Below, piece by piece: positions 1 through 6,138 of a stretch of 8,103 nt of DNA; position 1 is the first letter of the stretch; each line of letters opens with the position of its first letter. The stretch is from positions 1 to 8,103 of the forward strand of contig JBPYFK010000016.1 in NCBI GenBank assembly GCA_051984675.1, read 5' to 3'. The notes under the pieces are model-generated. The model searched no databases. It had not been told where the DNA came from and worked only from the letters and a program-made list of their open reading frames with translations. Position numbers and translations under genes: made by a program. The DNA is from JBPYFK01 sp051984675 (lineage in GTDB: Bacteria > Actinomycetota > Actinomycetes > Mycobacteriales > Pseudonocardiaceae).

Positions 1-275
1 GATCCGGACGGGCCGAGACTGGTGGGCTCCATCAGCGAAGGAGCCGCAGCGAGCTCGGGTGTCGGTAGGTCGGCAGGTGGTTGCGGGAATCGCAGCGCGG
101 CAGTTCCGAGTCCTGTTGCGAATCGGCGTATGCTTCCCAGCTGCGGGACTTCCTGGGGGCTGTTGGCCGCGAGCAAGCGAGACAGGTCGGCGGGCGGCGC
201 GCTGACCATGTTGGTCAGCAGGGACGCCGCCATCCCGCTGGGGGCGGGGGCCGGCTTTGTGCCGGTAATGGGCAT
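1..275 (-). CDS. N-terminal fragment of probable terpene cyclase (encapsulin cargo), runs off left edge
   Basis: ATG at 275 is preceded by a good ribosome binding site (GGGGAAG, about 6 nt upstream) and lies 21 nt after the polyprenyl synthase stop, so it is the next gene of the operon. Only 91 codons are visible and no stop is reached. The peptide is rich in Pro, Ala, Leu and Gly (start MPITGTKPAPAPSG, later RRFATGLGTAALRFPQPP at about residues 51-68) and contains no catalytic motif. Class I terpene cyclases carried by family 2B encapsulins, notably 2-methylisoborneol synthase, have a long disordered Pro/Gly-rich N-terminal region that directs loading into the shell; the composition and position here fit that. 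The metal-binding Asp-rich and NSE motifs would lie outside the window, so the enzyme class is inferred from leader character and gene context. A different cargo, or a C-methyltransferase, cannot be excluded. Confidence 0.55.
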   Translation of the reverse strand, partial: MPITGTKPAPAPSGMAASLLTNMVSAPPADLSRLLAANSPQEVPQLGSIRRFATGLGTAALRFPQPPADLPTPELAAAPSLMEPTSLGPSG

Positions 276-296
276 GTGTGCTTCCCCTTTCTGTCG

Positions 297-1340
297 TCAG
301 TGATCGCGGCGAACCATGAGCTGAGCCAGTGCGGTCAGCTCCGCTTCGGCCGTCTCGTGGGGTTCGGCCGACCGCAGATGGCGCAGCGCGGTCGCCAACT
401 GGTCCTCGGCCTGGGTCTCGCACCAGTGGCGGCCACCGGCGTGTTCCACCAGAGCGGCGGCCCGGCCGAGATCGCGGTCGGCGAGACTGCCGTGCTGCAG
501 CAGCGCTCCCAACTCGTGGCCGGCGGAGGTGCCGGAGGTCAGGGCATACACCACAGGCAGCGACTTCTTGCGGTTGCGCAGGTCGGAGTGCACCGGCTTG
601 CCGGTGACCTCCGGATCTCCCCAGATGCCGAGCAGGTCGTCGGTGTGCTGGAAAGCCAGCCCCAAGTGCTGGCCGAATCGCCGATAGCGCTCGATCTGTC
701 GGGCGTCACCGCCGGCGAGCAGGCATCCCAGGGCGCAGGAACATCCCATCAGGGCTCCCGTCTTGGCGTGCGCCATCTCCTCGCAGGCGGCCAAGTCCTC
801 CTCGCCGCCGCGTTCGAGTTCCACGTCGCGGCATTGCCCGTGGAGGAGAGTCTTGACGGTGTCGCCGAGGACGCGCAGTGCCGACCGTGCGGTATCAGCG
901 TCAGCCTCGGCCAGCACGTCGTAGGCCAGCACCTGCATCGCATCGCCGGTCAGGATCGCGTGGCCGATCCCGAAAACGTTCCCTGCGGTGGGCCGATGGC
1001 GCCGGACGCTGTCGTTGTCGATCACGTCGTCGTGCAGCAGCGACGAGTTGTGGATCAGTTCCACGGCCACCGCCCCGGGCAGGGCGGCCCGGACCGTGCC
1101 GGCACGGGTGGCTTGCGCGGTCAGCAGGACCAGCGCGGACCGGATCGCTTTGCCACCTGAGGCCGATGTGTCGGTTTTGCCCTCGGGGTCGTGCCACCCG
1201 AGGTGATACCCCCCAATGTGTCGAGTCGACGCCGGCAGCGTCTCAAGTGCCGCACACAGTGCGGGCTCGACCACACGACGACTCTCGGACAACACCTCGT
1301 GGGCGGTTCTCGCCCTTAATTGCGCGTCGGTCATGGACAC
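297..1340 (-). CDS. Polyprenyl diphosphate synthase (all-trans, GGPP/FPP synthase family)
   Basis: 347-aa enzyme that condenses isopentenyl diphosphate with an allylic diphosphate to give a linear prenyl diphosphate. Visible motifs are the GGKAIRSAL substrate-binding segment (residues 62-70), the first Asp-rich motif DDVID (104-108) followed by RRHRPT (113-118), GQ and AKTG near 168-195, and the second Asp-rich region DDLLGIWGD (234-242) followed by a KPVHSDLRNRKKSLP stretch. The second motif has Gly at the fifth position (DDLLG), with Asp four residues later; I recall this form as common in actinobacterial members. Two Ser residues sit at -4 and -5 to the first motif, so there is no bulky chain-length stop there, but product length cannot be settled by eye. 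The GTG start at 1340 is chosen because GAGGGGAG lies about 6 nt upstream; an in-frame ATG at 1334 is the alternative. It sits between the shell genes and the putative cyclase and probably makes the cyclase substrate. There is no long disordered N-terminus, so it may act outside the shell. Confidence 0.93.
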   Translation of the reverse strand: MSMTDAQLRARTAHEVLSESRRVVEPALCAALETLPASTRHIGGYHLGWHDPEGKTDTSASGGKAIRSALVLLTAQATRAGTVRAALPGAVAVELIHNSSLLHDDVIDNDSVRRHRPTAGNVFGIGHAILTGDAMQVLAYDVLAEADADTARSALRVLGDTVKTLLHGQCRDVELERGGEEDLAACEEMAHAKTGALMGCSCALGCLLAGGDARQIERYRRFGQHLGLAFQHTDDLLGIWGDPEVTGKPVHSDLRNRKKSLPVVYALTSGTSAGHELGALLQHGSLADRDLGRAAALVEHAGGRHWCETQAEDQLATALRHLRSAEPHETAEAELTALAQLMVRRDH

Positions 1341-1412
1341 CCTGCGCTCCCCTCAGTCCGCCCTGATCCCGTGATCTCGGTCCACAAGCGTCGGTTCCGC
1401 GCTCCGGCATCG

Positions 1413-1436
1413 TGTGACCCGGAGGAATCCGTCACA
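1413..1436 (-). repeat. Inverted repeat / hairpin after second shell gene
   Basis: TGTGAC (1413-1418) and GTCACA (1431-1436) are perfect 6-bp arms. An inner GGA/TCC pairing closes on a GGAA tetraloop, with CC unpaired on one side. On the transcript the hairpin begins 1 nt after the TAG stop of the shell gene (1438-1440) and lies about 70 nt before the polyprenyl synthase start. There is no T-tract. It could be a weak terminator, a 3'-end stabiliser or a processing site that sets shell-to-enzyme ratio; this role is inferred. Confidence 0.45.
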
Positions 1437-1437
1437 T

Positions 1438-2844
1438 CTACCGTCCAATTTGGACTGAGTCGAGGACGCCGAGCGCATCCGGCACGAGGACGGCGACGGA
1501 GTAGTAGACACTGACGAGGTAGCAGGCGATAGCCTTCTCGGTGATGCCCATGAACCGGACGTTCAGGCTGGGCTCGTACTCGTCCGGGATCCCCGGCTGG
1601 TGTAGCCCGATCACGCCCGCGTCGTCGACGCCGGTGCGCATGCACAGGATCGAGCTGGTCTGCTCCTGGGTGATCGGGATCTTGTTGCAGGGGAAGATGG
1701 GGACGTTGCGCCATGTCATGACCGCGCTGCCGTCGATGTCAGTGGTCTGCGGGTAGATACCGCGCCGGTTGCACTCCCGACCGAAGGCGGCGATGGCGCG
1801 CGGGTGAGCCAAGAACAGCCGGGACTTGCGTCGGCGGCCGAGCAGCGCGTCCATGTCGTCCGGCGTGGGTGGCCCCGTCCTGGCTTGCACCCGCTGCCGC
1901 GGGTCGATGCTGTGCAACAAACCGAACTCGGGATTGTTGATCACCTCGTGCTCTTGCCGCTCGCGCAGGGCCTCGATCGTCAACCGCAGCTGCTGCTCGA
2001 TCTGGTTCATCGGCTCGCTGTAGAGATCGGAGACCCTGTTGTGCACGCGCAGCACGGTCTGAGCCACGCTGAGCTCGTACTCGCGTGGCGTGGCGTCGTA
2101 GTCGACGAAGGTGCCCGGGAGCGTGACCTCGCCCTCGTGCCCGGAGGAGAGCTGGATCAACGCCTCGCCGCGCTTGTTGGTGGCAGGCCGAGCAGTCGCC
2201 GCCACGGACCGGACGTGCTCGCGCAGCGAGCCGTGGACCTCCGCGACCCGGTTAATCGCGACCCGAGACAGCTCCAGGACGGTGCACGCGGTGTCCGTCC
2301 GGTAGGAAAAGTCCCAGTCGCCGTCGATACCGGCGACCGTCGCGTCCCCGAAGAACTCGCCCTCGGCGAGCACGTCCACCACCAGGTCGTCGCCATACTT
2401 GCCGCTACGGAGCTTGCTGACCTTGCCGTGCGCGATGAGCACGACCCGGTCCGCTGCTTGCCCGGCCCCGGCGATCACTTCGCCAGGCCCCAGCTCGCGG
2501 GGCCGGAACTGGTCTGCCAACGCGGTCAAGGCTGCCTCGTCGTCGAAACCCCGCAACACTGGCAGCTCAGCCAAATCCCGCGGGATCACGCGGGCGCGGT
2601 GTCCTTCCGTCGTGACCCCGATCAACCCGGTACCGACCGGGTAAGCCAACCGGCGGTTCACTCGGTAGGTCCCCGCCGTGACCTCCTCCCACGGCAGCCG
2701 CCGCAACAGCCACCGGGGTGTGATCTCTTGCATCTGCGGGGTCGACTTCGTGGTCGTCGCCAGGTTCCGCGCTGCCGCCCTGCTCAGGCTCTGCGGCTCG
2801 CTCGCGTCATCGGAGACCGGGTCCGGCTGCAACACACCCGTCAT
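1438..2844 (-). CDS. Family 2B encapsulin shell protein 2 (EshA-like, cNMP-binding-domain insert)
   Basis: 468-aa shell subunit, second in the operon. Its N-terminal arm carries the family signature AAARNLATTTKS (residues 23-34), PQMQEITPRWLLRRLPWEE and GTYRVNRRL. A cyclic-nucleotide-binding-like domain (about 95-215, including VLIAHGKVSKL and EGEFFGD) is inserted before the rest of the HK97-type fold (about 220-468: LSSGHEGE, LRLTIEALRERQEHE, LAHPRAIAAFGREC, VPIFPCNKIPI, VIGLHQPGIPDEY, YYSVAVLVPDAL). In known family 2B encapsulins the insert is displayed outside the shell. The residue aligned with the phosphate-binding Arg of CRP is Trp177, so ligand binding is doubtful. The ATG at 2844 has a strong ribosome binding site (GGGAGGA at 2853-2859). 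Compared with the upstream paralogue, the N-terminal SLGT is replaced by SLSR and residues 336-342 form a basic patch (GRRRKSR). Its probable role is to co-assemble with the paralogue into a compartment for the downstream terpenoid enzymes. Confidence 0.9.
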   Translation of the reverse strand: MTGVLQPDPVSDDASEPQSLSRAAARNLATTTKSTPQMQEITPRWLLRRLPWEEVTAGTYRVNRRLAYPVGTGLIGVTTEGHRARVIPRDLAELPVLRGFDDEAALTALADQFRPRELGPGEVIAGAGQAADRVVLIAHGKVSKLRSGKYGDDLVVDVLAEGEFFGDATVAGIDGDWDFSYRTDTACTVLELSRVAINRVAEVHGSLREHVRSVAATARPATNKRGEALIQLSSGHEGEVTLPGTFVDYDATPREYELSVAQTVLRVHNRVSDLYSEPMNQIEQQLRLTIEALRERQEHEVINNPEFGLLHSIDPRQRVQARTGPPTPDDMDALLGRRRKSRLFLAHPRAIAAFGRECNRRGIYPQTTDIDGSAVMTWRNVPIFPCNKIPITQEQTSSILCMRTGVDDAGVIGLHQPGIPDEYEPSLNVRFMGITEKAIACYLVSVYYSVAVLVPDALGVLDSVQIGR

Positions 2845-2852
2845 AGCTCGAG

Positions 2853-2859
2853 TCCTCCC
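2853..2859 (-). promoter_or_regulatory. Strong ribosome binding site of second shell gene
   Basis: Minus-strand GGGAGGA lies 8 nt before the ATG at 2844. It is outside the intergenic hairpin (2868-2930), so translation of this shell subunit can start even when the hairpin is formed. It fixes the start codon. Confidence 0.7.
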
Positions 2860-2867
2860 AGAAACTG

Positions 2868-2930
2868 GCGGGCCCTTTGCACAGTGGCCCGTGCGCGCAG
2901 GCCACTGTGCACACGGTTGAAGGGCGCCGC
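2868..2930 (-). repeat. Long intergenic hairpin between the two shell genes
   Basis: Perfect 12-bp arms TGCACAGTGGCC (2878-2889) and GGCCACTGTGCA (2900-2911) are separated by 10 nt. An outer stem adds GCGG (2868-2871) with CCGC (2927-2930) and GCCCTT (2872-2877) with AAGGGC (2920-2925), with one bulged G and an 8-nt one-sided internal loop. On the transcript it begins 4 nt after the TAG of shell gene 1 (2935-2937) and ends 8 nt before the ribosome binding site of shell gene 2. No T-tract follows. It could be a partial terminator, an RNase barrier or an operator; the function is inferred. Confidence 0.7.
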
Positions 2931-2934
2931 TGGT

Positions 2935-4329
2935 CTAACTCTCCCGACCGAGTTCGACGTGTTCAAGAGTCGCCAACGCGTCCGGAGTGAGCACAGCGAC
3001 GGAGTAATACGCACTGACGAGGTACGACATGATCGCTTTCTCGCTGATGTTCATGAATCGGACCGACAGGCCCGGCTGATACTCATCAGGCAGGCCCGTT
3101 TGATGCAGCCCGATCACACCTTGCCGCTCCTTACCCGCCCGCATCAGCATGATACTGGTCGTCTGCGTGTCGCTGATCGGGATCTTGTTCGACGGGAAAA
3201 TCGGCACACCGCGCCACGCCGGGACCTTGTGACCGTTGACATCCACGCTGTCCGGGTAAAGCCCCCGCTTGTTGCACTCCCGACCGAACGCGCCGATGGC
3301 CCGAGGGTGGGCCAGGAAGAACGTGGGCTCCTTCCATACCCGCGCGAGCAACTCGTCCAGATCATCAGGCGTGGGAGGACCGGTGCGGGTGTGAAGCCGC
3401 TGCTGCAGGTCGGCGTTGTGCAGCAGACCGATCTCCCGATTGTTGATCATTTCGTGCTCTTGGCGTTCGCGCAACGCCTCAATCGTCAGCCGCAGCTGCT
3501 GCTCAACCTGGTCCATCGGCTGGTTGTACAGATCCGCTACTCGCGAATGGACACGTAGCACCGTCTGGGCAACGCTGAGCTCGTACTCCCGTGGCTGGAC
3601 CTCGTAGTCGACGAACGTGCCCGGCAGGTCAGGCTCCCCCTCATGGCCCGACGACAAGCCAATGGCCGCTTCACCGTGTTCATTCTGCTCTTGCCGCGTG
3701 ACCGCCTGAAACCGCGCAAGCTGTGCCCGCAACGCCTCCGACTGGCCAGAAACCTCATCGAAGGCCTGCTGGTTCAATACCAGGACGGTGCACGAGGTGA
3801 CGGCCTTGACCGTGTATCGCCACACATCCGTCGGGTCGGCCAACGTCTCATCACCGAAGTGGTCGCCGTCAGCGAGCACATCGAGCACGGTCGACTCGCC
3901 ATACTTACCTGGGCCGATTCGATTGACCTTGCCGTGCGCGATCAAAAACGACTGCTCGGACGGGTCACCAAACTCCACGAGCACGTCGCCGGCGGCGTAC
4001 TCGCGCTGCTCATACCGATCCGCCAGCGCGGTGAGCACGTCGGTGTCATCGAAACCGCGCAGCAACGGCAGCTCGGTCAGCTCCTGGGGAATCACGCGGA
4101 CATCGTCGCCGACGTTGGTGAAGGTCACCCGGCCGTCGCCCACCGTGTAGCTCAGCCTCCGATTGACCCGGTACGTGCCGCCCGAGGCTTCCTCCCAGGG
4201 AAGCAACCGCAGCAACCAACGCGACGAGATCTCCTGCATCTGCGGCACGGATTTGGTCGTCGTCGCCAGATTCCGCGCAGCAGCCGTGCCCAAGCTCAAC
4301 TGCTGCTGCTCACGGACCCCACCGTCCAC
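2935..4329 (-). CDS. Family 2B encapsulin shell protein 1 (EshA-like, cNMP-binding-domain insert)
   Basis: First gene of the operon, about 464 aa. It has the same architecture as the downstream paralogue: N-arm with LSLGTAAARNLATTTKS (residues 11-27) and GTYRVNRRLSYTVGDGRV, an inserted cyclic-nucleotide-binding-like domain (about 88-205, with FLIAHGKVNRI and DGDHFGDETL), then the HK97 shell core (GLSSGHEGE, LRLTIEALRERQEHE, FFLAHPRAIGAFGREC, VPIFPSNKIPI, VIGLHQTGLPDEY, YYSVAVLTPDAL). Trp170 stands where CRP has its phosphate-binding Arg. The start is uncertain: the frame is open from GTG codons at 4374, 4371 and 4368, but those would add an atypical hydrophobic VVVLFLSIAES stretch with no ribosome binding site. 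The GTG at 4329 gives the usual short polar leader of the family and is preferred, though its ribosome binding site is weak. Known relatives assemble into icosahedral shells in the cytoplasm; EshA has been linked to secondary metabolism and development in Streptomyces. Family assignment is firm; start choice moderate. Confidence 0.9.
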   Translation of the reverse strand: MDGGVREQQQLSLGTAAARNLATTTKSVPQMQEISSRWLLRLLPWEEASGGTYRVNRRLSYTVGDGRVTFTNVGDDVRVIPQELTELPLLRGFDDTDVLTALADRYEQREYAAGDVLVEFGDPSEQSFLIAHGKVNRIGPGKYGESTVLDVLADGDHFGDETLADPTDVWRYTVKAVTSCTVLVLNQQAFDEVSGQSEALRAQLARFQAVTRQEQNEHGEAAIGLSSGHEGEPDLPGTFVDYEVQPREYELSVAQTVLRVHSRVADLYNQPMDQVEQQLRLTIEALRERQEHEMINNREIGLLHNADLQQRLHTRTGPPTPDDLDELLARVWKEPTFFLAHPRAIGAFGRECNKRGLYPDSVDVNGHKVPAWRGVPIFPSNKIPISDTQTTSIMLMRAGKERQGVIGLHQTGLPDEYQPGLSVRFMNISEKAIMSYLVSAYYSVAVLTPDALATLEHVELGRES

Positions 4330-4374
4330 AGGGGATCCCGCCGATTCCGCAATAGACAAGAACAACACCACCAC

Positions 4375-4404
4375 AAATCAGACAAGCAACAAGAGACAGG
4401 TCAA
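4375..4404 (-). promoter_or_regulatory. Possible promoter of the encapsulin operon
   Basis: A minus-strand TTGACC (4399-4404) is followed after 17 nt by CTGATT (4376-4381). The -35 match is good, but the -10 match is poor. The segment lies in an unusually AT-rich patch, and transcription from here would start near 4368, downstream of the GTG at 4374, which would favour the GTG start at 4329. It is only a weak candidate. Confidence 0.2.
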
Positions 4405-4760
4405 CAAGAAGAAGGTCAGTCCACAGCCATGCAGCAGCTGCAAGAACATCAATACGTGGCTTGCATCGGTCCCATTCGTTGGGTTACGCCCCGCTCGTGC
4501 GGAAATGCTGAGGATCCGGTAACGTGCCACCACCGTTCAGTCGCTTGCACGGCACTGGGACACAGCACTCAGGGATCACGATCGCAGCTGCTGCCAAACA
4601 GGCTGCGCTCGCAAAGGCAGCAGCGCGAAACCCCAAAAGCACCACCCAGGCTTACTGAGCTTGGCGGCTTGACCGTACCCATGTGGATCACGACGAGTCG
4701 TGCTCCGATCGAGTGAGGGTCGAAGATCACTCCGATGTCGCAGCCATCGAGCAGGCAAGC
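4405..4760. other. Gene-poor intergenic stretch upstream of the encapsulin operon
   Basis: No reading frame here has a recognisable product. Short frames on both strands have low-complexity, Arg/Ser/Pro-rich shadow-like translations. A small palindrome CACGAC-GA-GTCGTG lies at 4689-4702 next to the insertion sequence debris. Regulatory sites for the shell operon may lie here, but none beyond the weak promoter candidate can be pointed to. Confidence 0.5.
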
Positions 4761-4763
4761 CGC

Positions 4764-4832
4764 GTCCCGTCACGTTCCGCGATCGTCGATTTCATCGACG
4801 AGTACCGCCAGGTCTACGGGGTCGAGTCGATC
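4764..4832 (+). pseudogene. Short remnant of IS3-family transposase OrfB (N-terminal part)
   Basis: The translation in the +4683 frame has IVDFIDEYRQVYGVESI (about 4782-4832), which resembles the conserved opening of actinobacterial IS3-family OrfB proteins (FID-x-HR-x-x-x-GVEPIC). Similarity stops at 4832 and nothing of the catalytic core follows. The remnant abuts the end of the rve-type transposase debris on the opposite strand, suggesting one element landed in or next to the other. The identification rests on a short recalled motif and is moderate at best. Confidence 0.45.
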
Positions 4833-4888
4833 TTGTACCGCGCCCAAAACTCGGTGCCTGCGGTTGACCAGCGGTTTGTTGATCGGTG

Positions 4889-5838
4889 TCAAGCGGCTCG
4901 GGTGCATTCGTTGATCAGTCCGCAGAGGACCTTGCGACGCTCGATCGGGCCGTCGGTCGAAAGCGTCGTTGCGGGGTCGTGGTCTGGCGGGTGTTGGTCG
5001 AGGCTTTGATGCGGGCGGTGGGCGTAGAAATGGTGCTGGTACTCGCGGAGCACCGCCAAGGCATGCCCTTCGTTGTAGATCAAGAGCCGGTCGGTGCATT
5101 CCTCGCGGACGGTGCGTACGAACCGTTCGGCGAACCGAAACGACGCTGTCCGGTCGCCGGGTCGGCCAGGAGGTTGCGAGCGGCTTGCGTGGTCCAAGCC
5201 GGTCGGATGCATGGTGACGCCGAGGATGTGCACGGTACGGGAACGCACCTCAGTGACGAACAGGACATACAGTCGGCGAAGGCTGATGGTGTCAACATGG
5301 AAGAAATCGACGGTCAGCAGCCGAATGCTTGAGCGCGGAGGAAGCTGCACCAGCAGGTGTTCGCCTCGCGAGAAGCCGGGCCAAAGCGGGAGTTGCGGAA
5401 AATGCGGCGAATCGTGCCCGCGCCCACATGATGCCCCAGGCCGACCAGCTCGCCATGGACGCGCCTGTGGCCCCATGTAAGGTTTTCCCGAACCAGGCGC
5501 AGGATCAGGTCACGGACTTCGATAGTGATCGGCGGGCGACCTGATCTCTGCTGACATGTCCATTTCTTAGCAATCAGACGTCGGTGCCAGGCCAGCAACG
5601 TGGCGGGGGTGACGATCCGTCCCAGCCGCAGGGTGCGGGGCAGCAGGCGGGCCAGCGCGGACAGGAGGGCACGATCCGGCCAGGACAGGCGAGGACGCCC
5701 AGCGGTTTGGCGACGTAAGACCGCCAGTTCGTGCCGCAGGATGACGATCTCGACGTTTTTGGTCGTGGAAGGTCGAGCGAGGAGTCCCAGCCACCCGAAC
5801 ACAGTGACCGACACCAGCTACAGCAGTCAAAACACCAT
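4889..5838 (-). pseudogene. Degenerate rve-type (integrase core) IS transposase
   Basis: When the frames are stitched together, a typical actinobacterial integrase-core transposase appears: FGWLGLLARPSTTKNVEIVILRHELAVLRRQ, then LTWGHRRVHGELVGLGH (HTH region), DFFHVDTISLRRLYVLFVTE (first catalytic Asp), TTQAARNLLAD, AERFVRTVREECTDRLL (catalytic Glu) and LCGLINECTRAA at the end. Lesions seen: a likely original ATG at 5838 followed by in-frame TGA (5827-5829) and TAG (5818-5820); a 1-nt loss near 5335; a 2-nt loss near 5198; a 1-nt loss near 5161; and an in-frame internal deletion joining ASFRF directly to AERF, which removes the expected second catalytic Asp segment. The element cannot transpose. 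Its inverted repeats could not be identified with confidence. It is of the IS481/IS3-like DDE class; the exact IS name is unknown. Confidence 0.85.
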
Positions 5839-5875
5839 GAAACCCCAGCTCACCGAACGAGTGCCGACTTGTGGC

Positions 5876-6075
5876 ACGGTACAGTCGCGCCCGCATGTAC
5901 CGACTCAGCGCTCGGGCGGTCTTCGGGCCGAAGCGCACTTGGTGTTCGTTGCTACCTTTGCCGTAGTAGCGCACCCCGAGTCAGTAGCGAGATCGACATC
6001 CTCGACCTTGAGATTGCCCACTTCGGACAGACGCGCACCCGTGTTGTAGTACAACCGGATGGGCACCCACAATAG
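5876..6075 (-). pseudogene. Truncated, frameshifted tyrosine recombinase (phage/Xer-type integrase) fragment
   Basis: Minus-strand translation gives IRLYYNTGARLSEVGNLKVEDVDLATDS (6060 to about 5977), then, after a one-step frameshift near 5976, VRYYGKGSNEHQVRFGPKTARALSRYMRAR (to about 5885). This is the box I region of tyrosine recombinases, with the catalytic Arg in TGARLSE, followed by the GKG beta-hairpin (catalytic Lys). The N-terminal DNA-binding domain and the C-terminal HxxR and Tyr motifs are absent. The downstream end is cut where the degenerate IS begins (between 5838 and 5876), and the missing C-terminus does not reappear beyond that IS, so more than a clean insertion has happened. 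It is likely the relic of an integrated element or of an integrase cassette. Confidence 0.7.
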
Positions 6076-6094
6076 TCTCTGACCGCAGACACAC

Positions 6095-6128
6095 CGGAGC
6101 CCCGATACCCTCAGGTACCGGGGCTCCG
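6095..6128 (-). terminator. Hairpin terminator of the XRE-DUF397 operon
   Basis: Perfect 10-bp arms CGGAGCCCCG (6095-6104) and CGGGGCTCCG (6119-6128), then one mismatch, four more pairs (TACC/GGTA) and a CTCA loop. It begins 10 nt after the DUF397 stop on the minus strand. No T-run follows, as is common for actinobacterial terminators. It separates this operon from the recombinase remnant. Confidence 0.75.
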
Positions 6129-6138
6129 CTACTGCTGG

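Noticed and set aside
81..1160. Long plus-strand reading frame opposite the polyprenyl synthase
   Set aside because: Its translation is low-complexity and antisense to a gene with all expected motifs; in high-GC DNA such mirror frames are common.
1413..1436. TGTGA and TCACA half-sites as a CRP-type operator
   Set aside because: The half-sites are 14 nt apart rather than 6, and the site lies right after a stop codon inside an operon; a hairpin explains it better.
1804..3558. 584-codon plus-strand open frame opposite the shell genes
   Set aside because: It spans two shell genes and the hairpin gap between them and has no recognisable domain; it is a codon-bias shadow.
4329..4374. N-terminal hydrophobic extension (VVVLFLSIA) of shell protein 1 as a signal or membrane anchor
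   Set aside because: It is not found in the paralogue or expected for the family, and has no ribosome binding site; an internal GTG start is more likely.
3643..4716. Plus-strand open frame opposite shell gene 1 and its upstream region
   Set aside because: No family features, no ribosome binding site, and antisense to a strongly conserved gene.
4576..4773. 65-codon minus-strand frame upstream of the shell operon
   Set aside because: The translation is Arg/Trp/Leu-rich without a motif and overlaps insertion sequence debris; no support as a gene.
4860..5876. Inverted repeats marking the ends of the degenerate IS
   Set aside because: Only a 6-nt GACACC-type similarity could be matched between the two edges, too short to define ends.
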